Below are positions 8,410 to 16,830 of a stretch of 64,000 nucleotides of DNA, in pieces. Positions within the stretch are counted from its first letter, which is position 1. Each line of letters begins with the position of its first letter. The notes below the pieces were generated by a model. That model was not told the origin of the DNA and ran no database searches. It was given only the letters and a program-made list of their open reading frames with translations. Both the position numbers and the translations under genes were made by a program. Source of the DNA: Pseudomonadota bacterium (GTDB taxonomy: Bacteria > Pseudomonadota > Alphaproteobacteria > Rhizobiales > Beijerinckiaceae); contig JAFAAP010000074.1 in the NCBI GenBank assembly GCA_023426505.1, positions 1 through 64,000 of the forward strand. Reading direction: 5' to 3'.

Positions 8410-8724
8410 ATGATGGTCGAGCGGCTCTCCGAGTTCCCATGGGTGATCGTCCGTGTTGATTGCCCCCTCTGCCCTCATCGGAAGGGTCAATACCGGCTGG
8501 CTCGGCTCGCCGAAAAGTTCGGGGCAGACATGCAACTGTGTGAACTTCTCGATAGGATTGCCTTCGACTGCCCCCGGAAGAGGCTGCCCTGGGAGCGACT
8601 TCCTGATCAGTATGATCCTAGATGCAGGGCTCAATTCACCGATCTGGAGGCGACCAGCCGCCCTCCCCCAGACCTCCCGCCGATGATGCGGAAGCTGATT
8701 GTCATCCAGGGTGGAAGGCGGTGA
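8410..8724 (+). CDS. Conserved hypothetical protein, possible zinc-binding
   Basis: This protein of about 104 residues resembles small hypothetical proteins I associate with Hyphomicrobiales. The pattern is VDCPLC, RKGQYRLARLAEKFGAD, a second Cys cluster DCPRKR / DPRC, and a PPPDLPP tail. The four cysteines (CxxC ... C ... C) could hold zinc, but no function can be assigned. I chose one of the tandem ATGs at 8410/8413. The frame stays open upstream to 8152, but that part lacks family-like sequence. It is the first gene inside the island. Confidence 0.55.
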   Translation: MMVERLSEFPWVIVRVDCPLCPHRKGQYRLARLAEKFGADMQLCELLDRIAFDCPRKRLPWERLPDQYDPRCRAQFTDLEATSRPPPDLPPMMRKLIVIQGGRR

Positions 8725-8783
8725 AGGCTGTGTGCGGAAGCCTCCCTGGGACGGTCCGTTATCCGTACGGTGCTCTGCTTTAG

Positions 8784-9950
8784 TCAGAAAAGTGAGCCTT
8801 GGAACTCGAACTTCGGGGCAACAGCCTCGTCCTCCCCATCGTTTCCAGCCAGGACTTTGAGGTCGCCCAGCACTCGCGCGAGGTGGTGATCGGTACTGGC
8901 CCAGCGCCACGTGGCGGCGTTCCCGGTAGTGATCTCGGGATCGCGGGCGGCCAGACGGCTGATGAACGCATCTCCATCACTGAAGGAGGCTCCCTCGAAC
9001 TCCTCGCGCCCCGCGAGGATGTCAGCGACTGGGTAGATTGCGCGGTAGCCGAGTGGCTTCTTCGCCTGCTCCCCCTTAACCACGAGGTAGTCGGTTGGGG
9101 TCGTGTAGCGTAGGTGGGCTGAGGGCGTCGCGTTCCCCTTCGATATGACAAACGGGGCGGTATCGACTGCGTAATCCGCAAAGGCCACCCTCTGGATAAG
9201 ATCAGGCTCGCGCTCGATTAGGCGGCAGTAGGTCATCCAATCCGTTCTGGGGAAGAGCTTCACCTCGTTTGGCTTCATCTTGAGAGCCTTCGGGAATGAG
9301 GTGAACGCCGTTACAACCTTCAGCCAGCCAAGCGGTGCGGGCAGGCTGTAAATGCGCTCTGCCAACACCTCCGCGAAGGGCTCCACCTCCTGGGCCTTCA
9401 GAGCCCCCATGGAGGAGAAGTCAAGAACAAGGGCGACACGGTCGGGACCGCAGCCGAGCCGCTCAAGTAAAGCGAGGAGGTCGGAGGAGAACCTGCCACT
9501 CTCCATGTCGATTGGCGTAACTCTGATACAGATTGGGAGATGCTCATGCCGCTCGACAAACCGCCTGACGGCCTCTTGATATTCAGGCGAGCGATCCATC
9601 GTGGTTGCTGGGCACGCGAGCGCCCTAGCTGCGTGCGCTCGCCCGAGAAGCTCTGTGAGGGGATGAACTGTCAGACCCTGCCGATGCGTCTCATCGTCGA
9701 TGCCAATTGCGTCCACAAAGACGGGAGAGCGGCCCCAAACGTCGTAGAGGCGTTTGCCGAAGAGCCTAATGTGCTCCAAGGGTGTTAGACGACGCCCTGT
9801 CTCATGGTCGAAGTCGCCAGATGGAGGCATCAAAAACAGAGGCGCGAGGCGGCCCCGGTGCGAACCCCGCAAGGTGGACAGGGCCTGCCGTTCACCAGCC
9901 TTCCACTTCAGGATCGAGACGTAGGACACCGTACGGAAAAGGGTCTGCAT
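8784..9950 (-). CDS. Beta family protein (T4 Beta-protein-like)
   Basis: This 388-residue protein has the look of the T4 Beta-protein family (Pfam Beta_protein). Typical features are an N-terminal YVSILKWKAGERQAL, an LAPLFLMPP segment, and a C-terminal region with SAHLRYTTPTDYLVVKG and a late WRWASTDHHL. No catalytic motif is evident. It begins directly after the TGA of the ImmA/IrrE gene (TGAATG), so translation is coupled. It is the last gene of a three-gene operon. Genes of this family are often found in defence-type islands; a role as effector of this operon is inference. Confidence 0.78.
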   Translation of the reverse strand: MQTLFRTVSYVSILKWKAGERQALSTLRGSHRGRLAPLFLMPPSGDFDHETGRRLTPLEHIRLFGKRLYDVWGRSPVFVDAIGIDDETHRQGLTVHPLTELLGRAHAARALACPATTMDRSPEYQEAVRRFVERHEHLPICIRVTPIDMESGRFSSDLLALLERLGCGPDRVALVLDFSSMGALKAQEVEPFAEVLAERIYSLPAPLGWLKVVTAFTSFPKALKMKPNEVKLFPRTDWMTYCRLIEREPDLIQRVAFADYAVDTAPFVISKGNATPSAHLRYTTPTDYLVVKGEQAKKPLGYRAIYPVADILAGREEFEGASFSDGDAFISRLAARDPEITTGNAATWRWASTDHHLARVLGDLKVLAGNDGEDEAVAPKFEFQGSLF

Positions 9951-11264
9951 TCATTGCTCCCAATAACCGGCAGCCGAAATCAGCTTTTTGGGCTCCCCCT
10001 GCCCCACCAAGTTCGAGAACAAGGTGTAGTCGTCGCGCTCACGCCGGATGCGGCCCGCAACGACCGGCACTCCGACTTTATTCTTATTTGCGAATTGTAT
10101 CACCTGTTCGCTTGAAGCGGTAAACCGCACAAATGAGCCCTTCCACACTTCACTGGGGATAAGAGCGTTGCGTGCGTACTCGTCCGCTTCCTTTTCGACC
10201 GCTTCCAGCGCTGGCGCTCGCTCGTCGTCAAAGAAGCCGTCGCGCAAGCCACGGTCCGCGTGGAGCAGGATATGGGCACACTCATGCAGGAGCACGAACC
10301 AGAAACTGTCAAGCCGATTGAAGCGGAGTGTCATCCCGATCACTGGCACTGCGTCATCCAGGAGCATCGCGGCCCCGTCGAGATGTGTCTGGGGCAAGTG
10401 CTCCTCGAAGACGACTGCGACGCCGCGCTCGCGCAGGAGAGCGACAGCCTGCTGGGGGCCGTCTGCCTGCTCACTCAGTTCGGCGAGCCGACGTACCACG
10501 GCAATGTCGAGCGTGGGCCTGCGGTGACGAACCACGTCAAGCCTCCGCGCCTTCCACAGCACCCGTGCCTTCCAGGCCATCAGTGCATATTCATCCTGTG
10601 TTGATCCTGCCCGAATGTGCTGCTTGTGAAGCGCGAGCAATTGGCGGCCCCGCGATGCCTCCCGCACGAAGGCGGCGGCGAGGTCGTGGTCCGACTGGCT
10701 ACTGTCGGCATACAGGAGCCTGACTTCTTCGAGCCAGCCCCGCTTCTTCATTTCCTTCACAGGCAGCTTCGCTGGGTCGAATGTAATTTCGCTGTCCTGC
10801 TGCTGCGGAACAAGGCGGTCGAAGAGGCTTGGCTGGCGAACATCTATGTGGGCGTGGAGATCGACGCCGAGTGCCTCGGCTACCTCGGCACACCGCGTCA
10901 GGTTGGCCGTAAGATAGTGATCCTGCTCGTAACGCTGAACCTGCTGCTCCTTCATACCGAGCCGCTCACCAAGCTCCCGCTGCGACAAGCCCTGGACAAT
11001 ACGGGCCTCAATCAGCCTGACGCCAATCTCAGCGATGTTGGCGACGGGCAATTGGCGGACGTTGCCTGAGCGGAGCTTCTCGAAGCGAGCGAGGTCGGCC
11101 TGCAAGTCAGCAAGCTGCTGTTCTAGCGAGGAGCGTTGGGCAGCGATGATGACAGGGTCAAGGCCCTGCCGCGCAAGGTCGATCTCGCTGAACTGTCCCA
11201 ACGCATCCCTGAACTTCTGGGCTTGCGCCTTGGTGATTTTATATTGCCGTTCGTTTGTAATCAT
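9951..11264 (-). CDS. XRE-family HTH and ImmA/IrrE metallo-endopeptidase
   Basis: This 437-residue fusion has an N-terminal helical region with coiled-coil character (residues 5-65). An XRE helix-turn-helix follows at about 82-135 (GLSQRELGERLGMKEQQVQRYE). The C-terminal half is a zinc metalloprotease with HECAH at 327-331 and a downstream EKEADEYARN that supplies the third ligand region. Such proteins often sense a signal and cleave a repressor. Here the DNA-binding part may autoregulate through the palindrome upstream of the first gene. It overlaps DUF6932 by ATGA and abuts the Beta-family gene. Confidence 0.85.
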   Translation of the reverse strand: MITNERQYKITKAQAQKFRDALGQFSEIDLARQGLDPVIIAAQRSSLEQQLADLQADLARFEKLRSGNVRQLPVANIAEIGVRLIEARIVQGLSQRELGERLGMKEQQVQRYEQDHYLTANLTRCAEVAEALGVDLHAHIDVRQPSLFDRLVPQQQDSEITFDPAKLPVKEMKKRGWLEEVRLLYADSSQSDHDLAAAFVREASRGRQLLALHKQHIRAGSTQDEYALMAWKARVLWKARRLDVVRHRRPTLDIAVVRRLAELSEQADGPQQAVALLRERGVAVVFEEHLPQTHLDGAAMLLDDAVPVIGMTLRFNRLDSFWFVLLHECAHILLHADRGLRDGFFDDERAPALEAVEKEADEYARNALIPSEVWKGSFVRFTASSEQVIQFANKNKVGVPVVAGRIRRERDDYTLFSNLVGQGEPKKLISAAGYWEQ

Positions 11265-11731
11265 GGCCGCATACCCCCGCCGTTGCCATTTCCCAGTGGC
11301 ACGCCGATGATGCCCTTCGCTGCTCCTGTGTGCTTCTCGACTTGGAAGAACTCCAGGAAGGTGCCATCCGGGCCGTTGGGTGCGCCCGCGATAAACAGTT
11401 CTCCCCGGTACTTCCTCTTCTGCGCGGCACGCCCGTTCGTGAAATCAAGGAGGACGGGATCGAGCTTTGCGGCTACGACTCCAGTTGGGTCCCAACACCC
11501 GTCGTAATCGCCTGGGCTCTCCTTGGCAGTCACGAAGCTGCCGTCCAAGTAGAGATGACGACATCCCGCGCGAGTGAGCACTTCCACAGCGTGAACCAAA
11601 CCCTCGTATAACCAGACTCGGTGCGGCGAGGTGGCGAACCGTACGGCAACCTCGTCCATGGTCGCCCAATGAATGCCGGGTGGCAGGACAGGGTACGGCG
11701 CACCCACTACCTCGATGAACAAAGGAATCAT
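11261..11731 (-). CDS. DUF6932 family protein with nucleotidyltransferase-like motif
   Basis: This 156-residue protein resembles DUF6932. Its YLDGSFVTAKESPGDYDGCW segment follows the GS-x(9-13)-DxD layout of minimal nucleotidyltransferases, so it may transfer nucleotides to a partner, as MNT-type antitoxins do; this is inference. I chose the ATG at 11731 (MIPLF). A TTG at 11755 is in frame but lies inside the operator, and there is no Shine-Dalgarno before either start, so a leaderless message is possible. It is the first gene of the DUF6932 / ImmA-IrrE / Beta operon. Confidence 0.75.
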   Translation of the reverse strand: MIPLFIEVVGAPYPVLPPGIHWATMDEVAVRFATSPHRVWLYEGLVHAVEVLTRAGCRHLYLDGSFVTAKESPGDYDGCWDPTGVVAAKLDPVLLDFTNGRAAQKRKYRGELFIAGAPNGPDGTFLEFFQVEKHTGAAKGIIGVPLGNGNGGGMRP

Positions 11732-11754
11732 GACACAACGATATTGTTGTGTCA
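11731..11754. promoter_or_regulatory. Palindromic operator overlapping promoter and start codon
   Basis: Perfect 9 bp arms TGACACAAC and GTTGTGTCA flank 6 nt. On the minus strand TTGACC, 17 nt, TATCGT forms a sigma70-like promoter whose start point would fall on or next to the ATG at 11731. The palindrome covers the -10 and the start codon, ideal for repression by the XRE domain encoded by the second gene. Confidence 0.6.
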
Positions 11755-12018
11755 ATCGTAGGTCAATCCAGGAGATTCCGGGGCGGAGACGCTATCAACA
11801 CCGCTACTGACCTCTTCCTAGATATTGGTTAGGTGATCATTGAGGTCACCAGCAGGCCATTACAGCCGGGTCACCGGCACAGTAGTCTTCCATGAGACCC
11901 CCGATCAGGTCGCGGGTGGGTCGCCGACGCACCAGACCAAGTCTCAGAGCCGGGCTGGATGGAGGCATCTCGGCTGAGGTAGAAGCTGAGCAAATCGAAT
12001 CTAGCCCCGAGAAAACAA

Positions 12019-13026
12019 ATGACAGTCTACCAGTGGCAGGAAATCTCGAATGACTATAAGCACGCGCTGATTGTAGGAAATGGGGCCAGTATCTCCGTAT
12101 CCCGCAGCTTCTCGTACGGGAGTCTCCTTGAGGAGGCTCGCGGTCAAGGGTATCTCGGCGCGGCCCTCAATGACCTGTTTACCCGGTTTAATACGGAAGA
12201 TTTTGAACTTCTTCTCCGACATCTCTGGCACGCCCAAATCGTTAACGAGGCACTGGAGGTCAACGTCGGGGCTGTTACTGACGCATACTCAATAGTTCAG
12301 ACGGCTCTCATACAAGCCGTTCAATCCGTGCATTGTGATCATGCAACGACAGAGCCGGTTCTATTGAATATCGGCAGCTTCATGGCGCAGTTCCAAACCG
12401 TGTTCTCGCTCAACTACGACTTGATCACGTATTGGGCTTTGCTGCGATACAACGACACCTATTCCGAGCACACATTCAAAGATTGTTTCCATAACGGTTA
12501 CTTTCGTACGGACTGGCCTAACTTCAGAGAGCCCATAAGGGGTGAGCGCAGTGTGACACTGGTATTCTACCCACATGGCGCTCTTCACTTGGTTACTGAT
12601 CGCTCAGGGGATGATTTGAAGCTCTCGCTCCGATCCGAGGGAACCTTCTTGGATACAATCTTTTCCGAGTGGAAAGAGAAGAAAAGTCCGCCGCTTATAG
12701 TTTGTGATGGAAGCAGCGAACAAAAAGCCCGAACGATACGGTCGAGTGCCTATCTCTCCACGGTCTTGAATGAAGTACTCCCAACAACTGGACCTACGGT
12801 CACCATCTATGGCTGGGGCCTCGGTGATCAAGAAGATCATATCCTGCGACAACTCGGTAAGGGCGGATACAAGAAGGCTGCCGTGTCAGTTCATATGCCA
12901 GGGAATGAGCAAGGGCAGGATTTCGTTCGGCACGCCATTCGCAAACTTCGGAGCGTGGGGATCACGGATGTAAAGTTCTATGATGCGGCGAGTGCTGGGT
13001 GCTGGGCTAATCCGCGCCCTGAGTAA
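12019..13026 (+). CDS. DUF4917 family SIR2-like protein
   Basis: This 335-residue protein has the fold markers of SIR2-like NAD-binding domains: LIVGNGASIS (residues 17-26), FSLNYDL (129-135) and FYPHGALHL (183-191). It matches my memory of DUF4917. In many defence systems SIR2-like domains deplete NAD after phage infection, so this may be a stand-alone defence effector; no second domain is visible. It is divergent from the DUF6932 operon and convergent with the restriction operon. The 264 bp before it shows no other gene. Confidence 0.75.
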   Translation: MTVYQWQEISNDYKHALIVGNGASISVSRSFSYGSLLEEARGQGYLGAALNDLFTRFNTEDFELLLRHLWHAQIVNEALEVNVGAVTDAYSIVQTALIQAVQSVHCDHATTEPVLLNIGSFMAQFQTVFSLNYDLITYWALLRYNDTYSEHTFKDCFHNGYFRTDWPNFREPIRGERSVTLVFYPHGALHLVTDRSGDDLKLSLRSEGTFLDTIFSEWKEKKSPPLIVCDGSSEQKARTIRSSAYLSTVLNEVLPTTGPTVTIYGWGLGDQEDHILRQLGKGGYKKAAVSVHMPGNEQGQDFVRHAIRKLRSVGITDVKFYDAASAGCWANPRPE

Positions 13027-13047
13027 CCCTTAACCGACCAACCGAGG

Positions 13048-13791
13048 TCATCCGGTCGCCTCCACCCGCCGCAGCGACAGAAAATGCTCGTTCTGAACTA
13101 GCCATGCCTTTCGAGCTTCCCAATCCGGAAGGATGGTTGCTACCAGTCCCCAGAAATCTCGGTCATGGCTCCGATGTCGTAGGTGGCAGAGTTCGTGGAC
13201 CACGGCATATTCCAGCACCGTCTTCGGCGCGAAGATCAGGTGCCAGTTCAGGTTCACGCTGCGGTCGGCCCCGCAACTGCCCCACATATGCTTCTGGTCC
13301 TTGATATGAACACTTCTGGGCTTCAAGCCATTGGGTTCACCGTGTTGCCGTACGAAAGCTGCCACGTCTTCCCTGAGGCGCTTCCGGAGCCAGAGCCGTA
13401 GAGCGGATTCAATCAGAGCATCCCGTGAGGCTTCCGACGCCGTACGAGGGTAGCCGACATGGAAGCCGTTGCGGTAGATGATCTCCACCAAGGTGCCATT
13501 GGTCGGCTCGATCTTCAGTCGCATTAGCCTGCCGCGATACGGTATCTTCGCTCCACTGACAAAGTGGCTCGCCTTGGGTGCGGCTGCCACGCGAGCAGCC
13601 ATCTGCTGGGTCTGCTCGATAAGCCATGCTCGCCGACGATCCAGCACGCCTGCGATCTCATCGTCCGTTGCCGCCACCGGCACCACGATCTCCACTCCGG
13701 CGGGCGTCACCGTAATGCGAGCGCGGGTCGCTGTGCCGGAGCGGCGTAGGACGTACGGGATGGACGTGTCGCCGACCGTCAGCACAGGCAC
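13048..13791 (-). CDS. YgjP-type metallopeptidase (SprT-like, DUF45)
   Basis: This 247-residue protein of the YgjP/DUF45 family of predicted zinc metallopeptidases has WGSCGADRSVNLNWHL (about residues 170-185), then VVHELCHLRHRSH with HExxH at 199-203 and a downstream His at 209. It starts 2 bp after the hsdR stop, so it is the last gene of the type I restriction operon, a frequent association for this family. Its role there is unknown; proteolytic control of the endonuclease subunit is one possibility, by analogy with HsdR turnover in enteric bacteria. Confidence 0.85.
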   Translation of the reverse strand: MPVLTVGDTSIPYVLRRSGTATRARITVTPAGVEIVVPVAATDDEIAGVLDRRRAWLIEQTQQMAARVAAAPKASHFVSGAKIPYRGRLMRLKIEPTNGTLVEIIYRNGFHVGYPRTASEASRDALIESALRLWLRKRLREDVAAFVRQHGEPNGLKPRSVHIKDQKHMWGSCGADRSVNLNWHLIFAPKTVLEYAVVHELCHLRHRSHDRDFWGLVATILPDWEARKAWLVQNEHFLSLRRVEATG

Positions 13792-13793
13792 GA

Positions 13794-16700
13794 TCAGGCC
13801 CTCGCAAAATACTTGAGTGCGAACTCTTCGATCTGCTCAGAGACTTCCTTTAGGTTCCCCAGGCCAAAGGAGTGGACCATGGCACGGACCTGCTGGCGGA
13901 GGGACTTACGGAGTCCCTCCTTCTCATGCCATCGGGGCGGGGCGGTCGCGTCATTGCCATAGAGAGACGCAATCTCGGTCGATAAGCTCTCGGCCCCGTC
14001 GCCTGCTCCAAACGACCGGAGCACTTGCAGGATTCCGTAGGCTCCAGGCGAAAGGCCCGTCCCCTCATGAGCAGTGGCCTCCGCCTCAAGGTCCTTGGCA
14101 AGCTCCTCGGCCATCTTGAGCTTGTCGGCCCACGACAGTTGGGCCTCGTCCAACCGTTCTAGCAATTCCCGCAGGCGCTCTGAGAATTTAGCATATTGGT
14201 GTGGGTTTTGACCGATCCGCTCCGTCACGACCTTACGCAGTTCCGTGGTTTTGCGGATCGCAGCCGTCTTCAGGTCGTCCTCGGCCTTGCCTTCCACATC
14301 GAAATCATCCCAGAACTCGGGATCGGTGATGTTTCTGAGTTTCACCGTGATGCTCAAGCCCGTCGCGTCGAGGTGCTGTTCGAGCATGTCCCTGATCTTG
14401 CGGCTGTAGCTGTTCTGGTCGAACGCCTCCCGCTTCTCGAAGACCTGAGTAGCGTAGCGTAGGAAGATCGCCACCCACTTCAGGTCAGAGGTGTACTCCA
14501 GGATGCTCGGATCAGGGCTGAGGGCCTCGTAGAGACCGATGAAGTCACGGGCCTTGGCCCGGAACTCGAACCACTTGTCCTCGGTCTTAAGGAGATCGAC
14601 CAGATGATCGAATTCGGCCTTCAGGCTGTCCTTGGACAGCTTGCCGCCATCCCGCCTCAGCCCCTTCATCATCTGGAGGACGGCGGCATGAGCGACGCGT
14701 AGCTGGTTCCGCAGGTCATCCAGATTGCGCATGGCGTTGCGGACATCGTCCGCTCGGTAGGATGCCAGTGCCTCCTCCAGGTTGGATGAGACACCGATGT
14801 AATCAACGATCAGCCCGTTGCGCTTCTTGGCGTCCGCGACGCGATTGGTGCGGGCGATGGCCTGAAGGAGTGTATGTTCCTTCAGCGGCTTGTCGAGGTA
14901 CATCACCGACTCGTTGGGCGCATCAAAGCCGGTCAGGAGCTTGTCGCAGACGATCAGGAACTCCGGGCTCTCGCCCTTCTTCCCGAACGCCTGCTTGACG
15001 GCAGTCTCGGCATCCCGGTCGAGGTACTGCGCTCTGAGGTCCTGGCGGAGAGCTTCAATGTACTCGTCCTCACTCGGCTTCGCGTCCTCCTGGGAAGCCG
15101 AGTAGACACAGGCTGACATGGCGGTGGCCCGTGCTCTGGCCTCATCCACGGTGACGCCTTGCGTGATCTGGTCTTCGGCAATCACCCGGTCGAGGGCGCG
15201 CTTGTAGAGAATGACCGCTTCTCGGTCGATGGCAACGATCTGGGCCTTGAAGCCATCCGGGCGAGCATAGGCTTTGAAGTGGGTCCAGATGTCGTACGCG
15301 ATCAAGTCAATGCGCTTCGGGTGCTTGACCAGATCAGTGATCTTCACACCTCGCCGCTTCACCTCCTCCAACTTGTCGTCCGGAAGATCGGCGAACCATT
15401 GGTCGAACAGGATGTCGATCTTGGCCTCGTCGATATGCCAATCAGTCTTCCTACCCGTATAGAAGATCGGCACCGTAGCCCCGTCTGCAACCGCGTCGTC
15501 GATGCCGTACTTGTCGAGATAGCCCTCGCCGACGATGCCGAAGTTCGCGTAGGTGTCCTTGTCGTCCTTCTTGATCGGTGTGCCCGTGAAGCCGAAAAAC
15601 CGGGCCTCGGGCATGGTCTTGCGCAGGTAGGCTCCGAGGTCCTTCTCCTGCGTCCGGTGGCACTCGTCCACCATGACGATCCAATTCGCCGAGTTCGGGA
15701 TCGGCTGGTCTGATCCCTGGAACTTGAAGATCGTCGAGAGGACGGTCAGGCCATCGGTGCCCTTGCTGATCAGGTCCCGCAGGTCTCGAATGCTCTCGAC
15801 GGCAACAGGGTTCGGCAAGCCGCAGGCTGTGAAGGTCCCGCTGATCTGGCCGTGGAGGTCGAGGCGGTCCGTCAGGACCATGATGTTGGGGTTCGTCAGT
15901 TCGGGCGAGGTGACGGTCAGATGTGTCTTTAGCTTGAGGGCGGCGAACACCATGGTCAGGGACTTGCCCGAGCCCTGAGTGTGCCAGATGAGTCCTCGCC
16001 GATGCTTGGCCTCGACGACACGCCCGACAATCTTGTTGACCGCCCGGAACTGCTGGTAGCGGCATACCTTCTTGATGGTGCCGTTGTCCGTCTTTTCGAA
16101 GACGATGAAATGAGCAATAAGATCGAGTAGGCGCGAGGGCTCAAGGAGGCTCCAGAGGCCCTTTGAGAGTGCGTCAGGAAAGTCGGTTTCCTTGCGGGGC
16201 CATGGATCACCCCACTCGGCATAGAACTTCGACGAACTTCCTGTTGCGCCATAAAGGCATTTGGTCCCATCAGTAACAATGTTGAAGCAATTCGAGTAGA
16301 AAAGACGCGGGATGTCCCGCTCGTACTGCCTGATCTGCTCGAATGCTTCGCCGGTCTTGTCCTTGTCGTTGATCGGGCTCTTGCACTCGATCACGACGAC
16401 TGGGATACCGTTTACATGTACCACTACGTCGGCTATCCGGGTTGCCTCGGCCTTAATCCGAAACTGGTGGGTGACAGTAAAGAGGTTGTTCTCAGGCTTC
16501 CGGAAATCGAGAACCCTCAGAGTCTGGCGAGTGGCTTTTCCTTGCACCGTACGACTGAAGTTCCCCCGAAGGATCAAGAGCCATGCCTCATTATCGGACA
16601 CGGAAGCCAGATCGGCATATGCTGCTCGGGCATCCGCCTCCGAGACGCCATTGATCCGCTGGATCGCAGCGATCAAATGAGGCCGGAAGAGAGCCTGATT

Positions 16701-16811
16701 ATCGCCGTCCCGAAGAGCCGTATGATTGGCGGGCGGCACGAAAACAAACCCAGCGCTCTTCAGGCATTCAAGCGTGGGCTGCTCAGACAGATACCATTCC
16801 ATACCCGCCAC
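13794..16811 (-). CDS. hsdR: Type I restriction endonuclease subunit R
   Basis: This 1005-residue motor and nuclease subunit of a type I restriction-modification complex translocates DNA with ATP and cuts unmodified DNA at a distance. The N-terminal nuclease has the PD-(D/E)XK core with ECK at 142-144. The helicase has HTQGSGKS (Walker A, about 277-284), VDECH (Walker B) and FTGTPI (motif III). The C-terminus is helical for complex assembly. GTG at 16811 has a GAGG 7 nt upstream; ATG at 16802 is an alternative. It lies 19 bp after hsdS. All key motifs are intact. Confidence 0.95.
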   Translation of the reverse strand: MAGMEWYLSEQPTLECLKSAGFVFVPPANHTALRDGDNQALFRPHLIAAIQRINGVSEADARAAYADLASVSDNEAWLLILRGNFSRTVQGKATRQTLRVLDFRKPENNLFTVTHQFRIKAEATRIADVVVHVNGIPVVVIECKSPINDKDKTGEAFEQIRQYERDIPRLFYSNCFNIVTDGTKCLYGATGSSSKFYAEWGDPWPRKETDFPDALSKGLWSLLEPSRLLDLIAHFIVFEKTDNGTIKKVCRYQQFRAVNKIVGRVVEAKHRRGLIWHTQGSGKSLTMVFAALKLKTHLTVTSPELTNPNIMVLTDRLDLHGQISGTFTACGLPNPVAVESIRDLRDLISKGTDGLTVLSTIFKFQGSDQPIPNSANWIVMVDECHRTQEKDLGAYLRKTMPEARFFGFTGTPIKKDDKDTYANFGIVGEGYLDKYGIDDAVADGATVPIFYTGRKTDWHIDEAKIDILFDQWFADLPDDKLEEVKRRGVKITDLVKHPKRIDLIAYDIWTHFKAYARPDGFKAQIVAIDREAVILYKRALDRVIAEDQITQGVTVDEARARATAMSACVYSASQEDAKPSEDEYIEALRQDLRAQYLDRDAETAVKQAFGKKGESPEFLIVCDKLLTGFDAPNESVMYLDKPLKEHTLLQAIARTNRVADAKKRNGLIVDYIGVSSNLEEALASYRADDVRNAMRNLDDLRNQLRVAHAAVLQMMKGLRRDGGKLSKDSLKAEFDHLVDLLKTEDKWFEFRAKARDFIGLYEALSPDPSILEYTSDLKWVAIFLRYATQVFEKREAFDQNSYSRKIRDMLEQHLDATGLSITVKLRNITDPEFWDDFDVEGKAEDDLKTAAIRKTTELRKVVTERIGQNPHQYAKFSERLRELLERLDEAQLSWADKLKMAEELAKDLEAEATAHEGTGLSPGAYGILQVLRSFGAGDGAESLSTEIASLYGNDATAPPRWHEKEGLRKSLRQQVRAMVHSFGLGNLKEVSEQIEEFALKYFARA

Positions 16812-16830
16812 GTAATTCCTCTCTTATCAA

